A program made the position numbers and the translations under genes. A model generated the notes under the pieces. It worked only from the letters and a program-made list of their open reading frames with translations. It had not been told where the DNA came from and did not search any database. This document shows, one piece after another, positions 43,488 to 50,685 of a DNA stretch of 64,000 bases. The stretch's first letter is position 1. Every line of letters begins with the position of its first letter. The DNA comes from Burkholderiaceae bacterium (GTDB taxonomy: Bacteria > Pseudomonadota > Gammaproteobacteria > Burkholderiales > Burkholderiaceae_E): the NCBI GenBank assembly GCA_023954015.1, contig JAMLIS010000012.1, positions 48,659-112,658 of the forward strand. Direction: 5' to 3'.

Positions 43488-44114
43488 TTGAATTTCCTGC
43501 TCGCGCTGTCGCGCGCGATCGACGCGTTGAACGATCGCGTGGGGCGCTCCGTGCTCTGGCTCGTGCTCGCCTCGACGCTGATCAGCGCCGGCAACGCCAC
43601 CGTGCGCAAGGCGTTCAACATCAGCTCGAACGCGATGCTCGAGATCCAGTGGTACCTGTACGCGGCCGTCTTCGTGCTCGCCGCCGGCTACACGCTGCTG
43701 AACAACGAGCACGTGCGCATCGACGTTCTCAGCGGACGGCTGCCGCCGCGCGGACGCGCCGTCGTCGACCTGCTGGGCGCGATCTTCTTCCTGTTGCCCT
43801 TCGTCGTGCTCGTCGTGTTCCTGAGCTGGCACTTGTTCTGGAAGGCCTACGTCTCCGGCGAGATGTCGTCCAACGCGGGCGGACTGATCCGCTGGCCGGT
43901 CTACCTGATCGTGCCGGTGGGTTTCACGCTGCTCGGGCTGCAGGGAATCTCGGAAGCGATCAAGCGCATCGCCTTCCTCGCCGGCCGCGGCCCGGACCCG
44001 GCAGCGCGCGCGCCGGAGGCGGGCGTCGGGAAGGACCCGGCCTCCTTCGTGCGCGAGCCGCAGTCGCGCGACGGCGCAGCGGACGACGAGCAGCCGCAGA
44101 CCAGAACGCCATGA
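43488..44114 (+). CDS. TRAP transporter small permease (DctQ type)
   Basis: This 208-residue membrane protein has four predicted segments, typical of DctQ. The A-G-Y-T-L-L-N-N-E-H-V-R-I-D-V pattern is the family hallmark. The start is TTG at 43488, with GAGG 7 bases upstream. A polar tail of about 40 residues follows the last membrane segment. It lies 7 bases before the large permease. Confidence 0.9.
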   Translation: MNFLLALSRAIDALNDRVGRSVLWLVLASTLISAGNATVRKAFNISSNAMLEIQWYLYAAVFVLAAGYTLLNNEHVRIDVLSGRLPPRGRAVVDLLGAIFFLLPFVVLVVFLSWHLFWKAYVSGEMSSNAGGLIRWPVYLIVPVGFTLLGLQGISEAIKRIAFLAGRGPDPAARAPEAGVGKDPASFVREPQSRDGAADDEQPQTRTP

Positions 44115-44121
44115 CGCTCCC

Positions 44122-45930
44122 GTGATCGAATTCGTCGCCACGAACATCGCGCCGATCATGTTCGGCGCCCTCGTCGTCTTTCTTCTCGTCGGCTATCCGG
44201 TCGCGTTCGCGCTCGCCGCCTGCGGCCTGTTCTTCGGTGCGATCGGCATCGAGCTCGGGCTGCTGCCGCCGCTGCTGTTCCAGGCGCTGCCGTTGCGCAT
44301 CTTCGGCATCATGGCGAACGAGACGCTGCTCGCCGTTCCGTTCTTCACCTTCATGGGGCTGATCCTCGAGCGCAGCGGCATGGCCGAGGACCTGCTCGAC
44401 ACGATCGGCCAGCTCTTCGGCCCGGTGCGCGGCGGTCTCGCGTACGCCGTCGTGCTCGTCGGTGCGATGCTGGCGGCCACCACCGGCGTGGTCGCCGCGT
44501 CGGTGATCTCGATGGGCCTGATCTCGCTGCCGATCATGCTGCGCTACGGCTACGACCGGCGCCTGGCCGCCGGCGCGATCGCCGCCTCGGGGACGCTCGC
44601 ACAGATCATCCCGCCGTCGCTGGTGCTGATCGTCATGGCCGACCAGCTCGGACGCAGCGTCGGCGACATGTACAAGGGCGCGTTCATCCCCGGCTTCGTG
44701 CTGATGGCGATGTACGTCGGCTACGTCGCGCTGGTGGCGACGTTCCGGCCGGCGGCCGCGCCTGCGCTGCCGGCCAGCGCGCGCACGATCCACGAGGACG
44801 ACGGCAGCAGCGGAATGCGCTCGCTCGCCGTCCTGTTCGTCGTCTCGCTCGGGCTGGGCCTGGCCTTCGCGCACCGTTTCGACCAGATCCGCGCCTGGGT
44901 GGGCAGCGACGTCGCGTCGCCCGCCCCCACCGACGAGACGATCGTCGTGTCGCTGTTCGTCGGCGTCGGCTTTGCCTTCTTCGTCGCGACGCTCAACCGG
45001 TTGTTCGGCCTGCGCCTGCTGTCGCGCATCGCCGAGCGCGTCACCTTCGTGCTGATTCCGCCGCTGGCGCTGATATTCCTCGTGCTCGGCACGATCTTCC
45101 TCGGCGTGGCGACGCCGACCGAGGGCGGCGCGATGGGCGCCGTCGGCGCGCTTGCGATGGCGATATCGCGCCGGCGACTGAGCTGGTCGCTGACGCGGCA
45201 GGCATTGAACACGACGACGAAGCTCTCGAGCTTCGTGATGTTCATCCTGATCGGCTCGACGACCTTCAACCTCGTGTTCCAGGGCGTCGACGGCGGGCGC
45301 TGGATCGAACACCTGCTCACGAGCCTGCCGGGCGGCGAACTCGGCTTCCTGATCGTCGTCAACCTGCTGATCTTCGTGCTCGCATTCTTCCTGGACTTCT
45401 TCGAGCTGGCGTTCATCATGATCCCGCTGCTCGGGCCGGTCGCGGACAAGCTCGGCATCGACCTGATCTGGTTCGGCGTGCTGCTCGCCGTGAACATGCA
45501 GACGTCGTTCATGCACCCGCCGTTCGGCTTTGCGCTGTTCTACCTTCGCAGCGTCGCGCCGGCCGTCGAATACACCGACCGCGTCACCGGCCGGCGCATC
45601 GCGCCCGTGACGATCGGCGACATCTATCGCGGGGCGATTCCCTTCGTCGTGATCCAGCTGATCATGGTCGCGATGGTGATCGGCTTCCCCGGGCTGGTCA
45701 CCGGCGGGCTGGAGCGCGCGAAGAAGATCGACCTCGACACGATCGAGCTCGAAGCGCCCGCCGGCGGCTACGGCTCGGGCGGCGGCTATGGCGGGTACGG
45801 CTCGGGGAGCGGATACGGTGCAGAGTCGGGCAAGCCGCCGACGCCAGCGCTTCCACCCGGATCGACGTCGCCGGCACAGCCGGAGCCCGCCCGGCCGTCG
45901 AGCGGACAATCGGGCGGCAGTCGCTACTGA
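44122..45930 (+). CDS. TRAP transporter large permease (DctM type) with glycine-rich tail
   Basis: This 602-residue protein is the DctM channel subunit, with about 12 membrane segments: P-P-S-L-V-L-I-V-M-A-D, G-V-A-T-P-T-E-G-G-A-M-G-A, F-F-L-D-F-F-E. Sequence resembles the mannitol/chloroaromatic-type TRAP group. It starts with GTG at 44122. A cytoplasmic insert of about 75 residues occurs near 210-285. The last 58 residues (from about 545) are a Gly/Tyr/Ser- then Pro-rich tail, unusual for DctM. Substrate is not predictable. Confidence 0.9.
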   Translation: MIEFVATNIAPIMFGALVVFLLVGYPVAFALAACGLFFGAIGIELGLLPPLLFQALPLRIFGIMANETLLAVPFFTFMGLILERSGMAEDLLDTIGQLFGPVRGGLAYAVVLVGAMLAATTGVVAASVISMGLISLPIMLRYGYDRRLAAGAIAASGTLAQIIPPSLVLIVMADQLGRSVGDMYKGAFIPGFVLMAMYVGYVALVATFRPAAAPALPASARTIHEDDGSSGMRSLAVLFVVSLGLGLAFAHRFDQIRAWVGSDVASPAPTDETIVVSLFVGVGFAFFVATLNRLFGLRLLSRIAERVTFVLIPPLALIFLVLGTIFLGVATPTEGGAMGAVGALAMAISRRRLSWSLTRQALNTTTKLSSFVMFILIGSTTFNLVFQGVDGGRWIEHLLTSLPGGELGFLIVVNLLIFVLAFFLDFFELAFIMIPLLGPVADKLGIDLIWFGVLLAVNMQTSFMHPPFGFALFYLRSVAPAVEYTDRVTGRRIAPVTIGDIYRGAIPFVVIQLIMVAMVIGFPGLVTGGLERAKKIDLDTIELEAPAGGYGSGGGYGGYGSGSGYGAESGKPPTPALPPGSTSPAQPEPARPSSGQSGGSRY

Positions 45931-45962
45931 GCGTCATCCGCCGCACCGGACGCATACCAGAA

Positions 45963-45986
45963 GAAAGGCGGGCCTCGGCCCGCCTT
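45963..45986. terminator. Bidirectional terminator between convergent TRAP genes
   Basis: AAAGGCGGGCC and GGCCCGCCTTT form a perfect stem with a very short loop, flanked by A and T runs on both sides. It can stop transcription from both the permease genes (plus) and the binding protein (minus). Confidence 0.8.
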
Positions 45987-46032
45987 TGCTGGACTTTCGG
46001 GCGGCACTCGCGCCCGCCCTGCTCCATCGCGC

Positions 46033-47112
46033 CTACAGCTTCAGCGACTCCATGTAGCTGTTGAACCCCGCCTCGTTGAAGCGGAACCACGCGATCTCCT
46101 GGTTGCGGAACGCCTCGTAGTCGGTCCAGACCTTCTTCCAGTTCGGATTCTTGTTCGACAGGTCCGAATACAGCTGCAGCGCCGATTTGTACGCTGCATC
46201 GACGATCGACTTGTCGAAGCGGTGCAGCTTCACGCCGTTGGCGACGAGCTCCTTCAGCGCGACCGGATTCACCGCGTCGTAGTGCGCCTGCACGCTGACG
46301 TGCGAGGCGAAGGCGGCCGACTCGACGATCGCCTGCAGGTCGGGCGACAGCGACTCCCATGCCTTCACGTTGACGTACAGCGTGATCTGCGGGCCACCTT
46401 CCCAGAAACCGGGGTAGTAATAGTTCTTCGCGACCTTGTAGAAGCCGAGTTTCAGGTCGTCGTAGGGATTGACGAACTCGACCGCGTCGATCGTGCCTTT
46501 CTCGAGCGCCTGGTAGAGCTCGCCGCCCGGGATGTTCTGCGGAACCACGCCCAGCGGCTCGAGCACCTTGCCGACGAAGCCGCCCATGCGGAACTTCAAG
46601 CCCTTCAGGTCGGCCGCCGACTTGATCTCCTTGCGGAACCAGCCGCCCATCTGCGCGCCGGTGTTGCCGAAAGCGAAGTTCACGATGTCGTACTGCCGGA
46701 AGAACTCGCGCAACAGCTTGCGGCCGTTGCCCCACGTGTACCAGGCGGTCATCTGGCGCGAGTTCATGCCGAAAGGCACCGCGCAGTCGAGCGCGAAGGT
46801 GTCGTCCTTGCCGAAGAAGTAGTAGGACGCGGTGGTCGCCGCCTCGACCGTGCCCTGCTGGACGGCGTCGACGACGCCGAAGGCCGGAACCAGTTCGCCG
46901 GGTTGATGCACCGTGACGTTCAGCCGCCCGCCCGACGCGGCATTGACGTTCTTCGCGAACAGTTCGGCGCCGCCGAACAGCGTGTCGAGCGACTTCGGGA
47001 AGCTCGACGTAAGGCGCCAGCGGATCGATTGCTGCGCCTGCACCGCAGGCGCGACTCCGGTGGCGAGAATGCCGGCCATGCCGGCGCCCTTCACGAATGA
47101 ACGTCGCTCCAT
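46033..47112 (-). CDS. TRAP transporter substrate-binding protein (DctP family)
   Basis: This 359-residue periplasmic protein has a twin-arginine signal (R-R-S-F-V-K-G at 4-10) and mature domain blocks S-F-P-K-S-L-D, G-G-W-F-R-K-E-I, D-L-K-G-L-K-F-R-M-G-G and G-T-I-D-A-V-E-F-V-N-P-Y-D-D. It resembles the TakP-like group that binds keto or hydroxy acids, but substrate identity is uncertain. It is encoded convergent to the permeases, so transporter expression relies on two promoters. Upstream, 47113-47234 shows no clear promoter. Confidence 0.92.
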   Translation of the reverse strand: MERRSFVKGAGMAGILATGVAPAVQAQQSIRWRLTSSFPKSLDTLFGGAELFAKNVNAASGGRLNVTVHQPGELVPAFGVVDAVQQGTVEAATTASYYFFGKDDTFALDCAVPFGMNSRQMTAWYTWGNGRKLLREFFRQYDIVNFAFGNTGAQMGGWFRKEIKSAADLKGLKFRMGGFVGKVLEPLGVVPQNIPGGELYQALEKGTIDAVEFVNPYDDLKLGFYKVAKNYYYPGFWEGGPQITLYVNVKAWESLSPDLQAIVESAAFASHVSVQAHYDAVNPVALKELVANGVKLHRFDKSIVDAAYKSALQLYSDLSNKNPNWKKVWTDYEAFRNQEIAWFRFNEAGFNSYMESLKL

Positions 47113-47234
47113 TTTTGCTTTCTCCCGTGGAATTGTGAGTCGACACCCGACCAGGGCCGTGCGCCGGTGCCCGGAATTCTAAGCCCAGCGATCCTGCCCT
47201 CCCGGCGACAGGGCGATCGGAAGAAAATGCGTAC

Positions 47235-49070
47235 TCAGCGCCTTCGCGGCGGCGGCAGATCGGTGCAGCTTCCTTCGGCCAGTTCGGCCGCGAGTCCGAT
47301 CGTCTCGCCGAGCGTCGGATGCGGGTGGATCGTGCGTCCGATGTCGGCCGCGTCGGCTCCCATCTCGATCGCCAGCGCGACCTCGCCGATCAGGTCGCCC
47401 GCGTTCGTGCCGACGATCGAGCCGCCGACGACGCGGCGCGTCTGCTCGTCGAACAGAAGCTTCGTGAACCCCTCGGCGCGCCCGTTGGCGAGCGCGCGCC
47501 CGGAAGCCGTCCACGGGAAACTCGCCTTGTCGATCTTCGCGCCCTGCGCCTTCGCCTCGTCTTCGGTCAAGCCGACCCAGGCGATCTCGGGATCGGTGTA
47601 GGCGACCGACGGAATCACGCGCGCATCGAAGAAGCTCTTGTGCCCGGCCGCCGCCTCGGCCGCGACGTGTCCTTCGTGCGTGGCCTTGTGCGCGAGCATC
47701 GGCTGGCCGACGATGTCGCCGATTGCGAAGATGTGCGGCACGGTGGTGCGCATCTGTCGATCGACCAGCCGCACGAAGCCTCGATCGTCGACGTCGATGC
47801 CGGCCTTGTCGGCATCGATGCGCCGGCCGTTGGGCGTGCGCCCGACGGCGCACAGCACGAGATCGTAGGTTTGCGGCGCTTCGGGCGCGTTCTTTCCGTC
47901 GAACGAGACGCGAATGCCGTCGGACGCCGCTTCGGCGCCGACCGTCCTCGTCTGCAGCATCAGTCGATCGAAGCGATCCGCATTGTGGCGCTGCCAGATC
48001 TTCACCGCCTCGCGGTCCGCGCCGGGCATCAGCGCATCGAGCATCTCGACGACGTCGATGCGCGCGCCCAGCGACGAGTAGACCGTGGCCATCTCCAGGC
48101 CGATGATGCCGCCCCCGATCACGAGCATGCGTTTCGGCACGAAGGGCAGCGCCAATGCGCCGGTCGAGTCGACGATGCGCGGATCATCGGGCAGGAACGC
48201 GAGCCGTGCCGCGCTCGACCCCGCGGCGACGATCGCCTGCTCGAAGCGCACGACCAGCGGCCCAGCGTCGCCCTCGCCGGTGGGCTCGACCGCGACGTGA
48301 CCGGCGTCGAGAAAACGCCCCGTACCGCGAACGACGCGTACCTTGCGGCCCTTCGCCATCGCAGCGACGCCGGAAGTGAGTTTCGCGACGATGCGATCCT
48401 TGTGCGCGCGCAGCGCAGCGAGATCGATCTTCGGTTCGCCGAAGCTCACGCCGGCGGCAGCCAGGTGCCGGGCCTGGTCGATCAGCGAAGCGACGTGCAG
48501 CAGCGCCTTGGACGGAATGCAGCCGACGTTCAGGCACACGCCGCCCAGCGTCGCGTAGCGCTCGACGAGCACCGTGTCGAGTCCGAGGTCGGCGGCGCGG
48601 AACGCCGCTGCGTAGCCGCCCGGACCCGCGCCCAGAACGAGCAGTGCGCACTCGACGTCGGCCGTCCTGCTCGTCGCAGCGGCGCGCGCAGGCGTTGCGC
48701 GCGCAGCCGGCGGCGTCGGTGTCGGCGCCGTCGGTGTCGGCTGCTGCGGCTGCTGCGGCTGCGCCTGCTGCGGCTGCTGCGGCTGCGCCTTCGCCGTCGC
48801 CTGCGCCGAGCCCGGCTCCTGCTCCGCCTGCTTCGCACGCACCGCCACGATCGGCGTTCCCTCGGACACCTTGTCGCCGAGCTTCACGAGCACCTTCGCG
48901 ACGACACCGGCGGCCGACGACGGAATCTCCATCGAAGCCTTGTCCGATTCGACGGTGATCAGCGACTGCTCGGCGGCGACGCTGTCTCCCTCGGCGACGA
49001 GCACCTCGATGACTTCGACCTCTTCGAAGTCGCCGATGTTCGGCACCTTGACCTGGATCGTCTCGCTCAT
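47235..49070 (-). CDS. lpdA: Dihydrolipoyl dehydrogenase with N-terminal lipoyl domain (pyruvate dehydrogenase E3)
   Basis: This 611-residue enzyme reoxidises dihydrolipoamide on E2. An N-terminal lipoyl domain (1-80, lipoyl lysine in E-S-D-K-A-S) is joined by a Gln/Pro/Ala-rich hinge to the flavoprotein: G-A-G-P-G-G-Y for FAD, redox pair in G-G-V-C-L-N-V-G-C-I-P, and the C-terminal H-P-H-P-T-L-G-E active-site block. The ATG at 49070 mirrors the start of the E2 gene; the frame is open further upstream into aceF. It is the last gene of aceE-aceF-lpdA. Confidence 0.95.
   Translation of the reverse strand: MSETIQVKVPNIGDFEEVEVIEVLVAEGDSVAAEQSLITVESDKASMEIPSSAAGVVAKVLVKLGDKVSEGTPIVAVRAKQAEQEPGSAQATAKAQPQQPQQAQPQQPQQPTPTAPTPTPPAARATPARAAATSRTADVECALLVLGAGPGGYAAAFRAADLGLDTVLVERYATLGGVCLNVGCIPSKALLHVASLIDQARHLAAAGVSFGEPKIDLAALRAHKDRIVAKLTSGVAAMAKGRKVRVVRGTGRFLDAGHVAVEPTGEGDAGPLVVRFEQAIVAAGSSAARLAFLPDDPRIVDSTGALALPFVPKRMLVIGGGIIGLEMATVYSSLGARIDVVEMLDALMPGADREAVKIWQRHNADRFDRLMLQTRTVGAEAASDGIRVSFDGKNAPEAPQTYDLVLCAVGRTPNGRRIDADKAGIDVDDRGFVRLVDRQMRTTVPHIFAIGDIVGQPMLAHKATHEGHVAAEAAAGHKSFFDARVIPSVAYTDPEIAWVGLTEDEAKAQGAKIDKASFPWTASGRALANGRAEGFTKLLFDEQTRRVVGGSIVGTNAGDLIGEVALAIEMGADAADIGRTIHPHPTLGETIGLAAELAEGSCTDLPPPRRR
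48739..48788. repeat. TGCTGCGGC-type tandem repeat encoding a Gln/Pro hinge
   Basis: A 9-base unit, with some variants, encodes repeated Q-P-Q-Q-P in the flexible linker between the lipoyl and flavoprotein domains of lpdA. Such repeats are prone to slippage, so the linker length may vary between strains. Confidence 0.7.
48868..49070 (-). repeat. Duplicated lipoyl-domain coding segment, copy in lpdA
   Basis: This segment encodes a lipoyl domain nearly the same as that at the start of aceF (50373-50575); over about 75 residues most positions are identical, including V-E-S-D-K-A-S-M-E-I-P-S-S. The DNA is also highly similar. It indicates duplication of the E2 lipoyl module onto E3, or homogenisation by conversion. 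Confidence 0.75.
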
Positions 49071-49078
49071 GGTTCGAC

Positions 49079-50575
49079 TCACAGGAGAACGCGCCGGAAA
49101 TCCGCCAGCAGCTGCCCGAGCCGCGCGTTGAAGCGCGCCGCGGACGCCCCGTCGACGACGCGGTGGTCCCACGACAGCGACAGCGGCAGGATCAGCCGCG
49201 GCTCGAAGGCCGTGCCGTTCCACGTCGGGCGCATCGCCGTACGACACACGCCGAGAATCGCGACCTCCGGCGCATTGATGATCGGAGTGAAATAGGTTCC
49301 GCCGATGCCGCCCAGGCTCGAGATCGAGAAGGTCCCGCCCTGCATCTCGGCAGGCGAGAGCTTGCCTTCACGCGCCTTCGCCGCGAGTTCGGCCGTTTCG
49401 CGCGCGATCTGCAGGATGCCCTTGCGGTCGACGTCGCGGATCACGGGGACGACGAGTCCGTTCGGCGTGTCGGCGGCGAAACCGATGTGCCAGTAATCCT
49501 TGACGACGAGATTCTCGCCGTCGAGCGACGCGTTGAAGTCGGGAAATTCCTTCAGCACCGCGACGCAGGCCTTGACCAGGAACGCGAGCAGCGTCACCTT
49601 CGTGCCGTCGCGCTCGTGCTCCCGGTTCAGTTGCTGGCGAAACGCCTCGAGCTGCGTCACGTCCGCGTCGTCGTGGTTCGTGACGTGCGGAATCATCACC
49701 CAGTTGCGGTGCAGGTTCGCCGCGGCGATCTTCCGTATGCGACCGACCGGTTTCGGCTGCACCGGCCCGAACTTCGCGAAGTCGACCTTCGGCCACGGCA
49801 GCAGGCCGAGCCCGGCACCCGCCTCCGCAGCTGCATCCGCAGCCTCCGCGCGCGGCGCGCCGCCCTGCGCGACGAGCGCCTTGACCCAGTTGCGCACGTC
49901 GTCGTGCAGGATGCGTTGTTTCGGTCCGGAGCCGCTCACCTGCGCCAGGTCGACACCGAGCTCGCGCGCGAACTTGCGTACCGACGGCGAGGCGTGAGGC
50001 TTGACGACGTGCGTGCGCTCGTAGTCGAAACCCGCCGTCGGCGACGGCTCGCCGTGCGACAGGCTCGCCCCCGCCTCGGGCGTCGCGCGCGGCGGCGGCT
50101 CGGCGTAGGCCCAGCGCGTCGCCTCGCGCTCGGAATCGGGCTGCGGCGACGGCGTCGCCGGGGCCGGCTGCTGCACGCGCGCGCCGGCCACCGGCGCCGA
50201 AGCCGGCGGCGTCATCGACGGTTCGGACTCGGCCAGCCCGGTCTTCGCCTGCGCGGTCGCTGCCGGCTCGGAGGGCGGCACCACGTGCGAGGACTGCGCA
50301 GTATCCCGTGCGGGCGTGCGCTGCCCCGCTTCTTCCGACGCCCGCAGTTCCACGATCGGCGTCCCTTCCGAGACCTTGTCGCCGACCTTCACGAGCAGCC
50401 TTGCGACGACGCCGGCCACCGACGACGGGATCTCCATCGACGCCTTGTCCGACTCGACAGTGATCAGCGACTGCTCGGCGGCGACCGTATCGCCTTCGTT
50501 CACGAGAACCTCGATGACTTCGACCTGGTCGAAGTCGCCGATGTTCGGCACGGACACCTGCATCGTCTCGCTCAT
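49079..50575 (-). CDS. aceF: Pyruvate dehydrogenase E2, dihydrolipoyllysine acetyltransferase
   Basis: E2 transfers the acetyl group to CoA and forms the core of the complex. It has 498 residues: a single lipoyl domain (1-78, K in E-S-D-K-A-S), a long Pro/Ala linker, a peripheral-subunit-binding domain (about 195-235; A-S-P-S-V-R-K-F-A-R-E-L-G-V-D) and the acyltransferase domain with D-H-R-V-V-D-G at the active site. E. coli AceF has three lipoyl domains; one is usual here. It lies 8 bases before lpdA. Confidence 0.96.
   Translation of the reverse strand: MSETMQVSVPNIGDFDQVEVIEVLVNEGDTVAAEQSLITVESDKASMEIPSSVAGVVARLLVKVGDKVSEGTPIVELRASEEAGQRTPARDTAQSSHVVPPSEPAATAQAKTGLAESEPSMTPPASAPVAGARVQQPAPATPSPQPDSEREATRWAYAEPPPRATPEAGASLSHGEPSPTAGFDYERTHVVKPHASPSVRKFARELGVDLAQVSGSGPKQRILHDDVRNWVKALVAQGGAPRAEAADAAAEAGAGLGLLPWPKVDFAKFGPVQPKPVGRIRKIAAANLHRNWVMIPHVTNHDDADVTQLEAFRQQLNREHERDGTKVTLLAFLVKACVAVLKEFPDFNASLDGENLVVKDYWHIGFAADTPNGLVVPVIRDVDRKGILQIARETAELAAKAREGKLSPAEMQGGTFSISSLGGIGGTYFTPIINAPEVAILGVCRTAMRPTWNGTAFEPRLILPLSLSWDHRVVDGASAARFNARLGQLLADFRRVLL
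50373..50575 (-). repeat. Duplicated lipoyl-domain coding segment, copy in aceF
   Basis: Partner of 48868-49070. The encoded residues differ mainly at a few surface positions, such as N for A near residue 26 and a handful of conservative V/A and R/K changes. Confidence 0.75.
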
Positions 50576-50685
50576 GGGCTCGCTCTTCGGTGAGGCTCGG
50601 CACCCCGCCGTGCCGCTGTCGCGCGACGGGGATCGTCATGCGCCGGAGCGCGGGCGCGCAAGCCCGCGGCCCGGGAAAACCGCGT

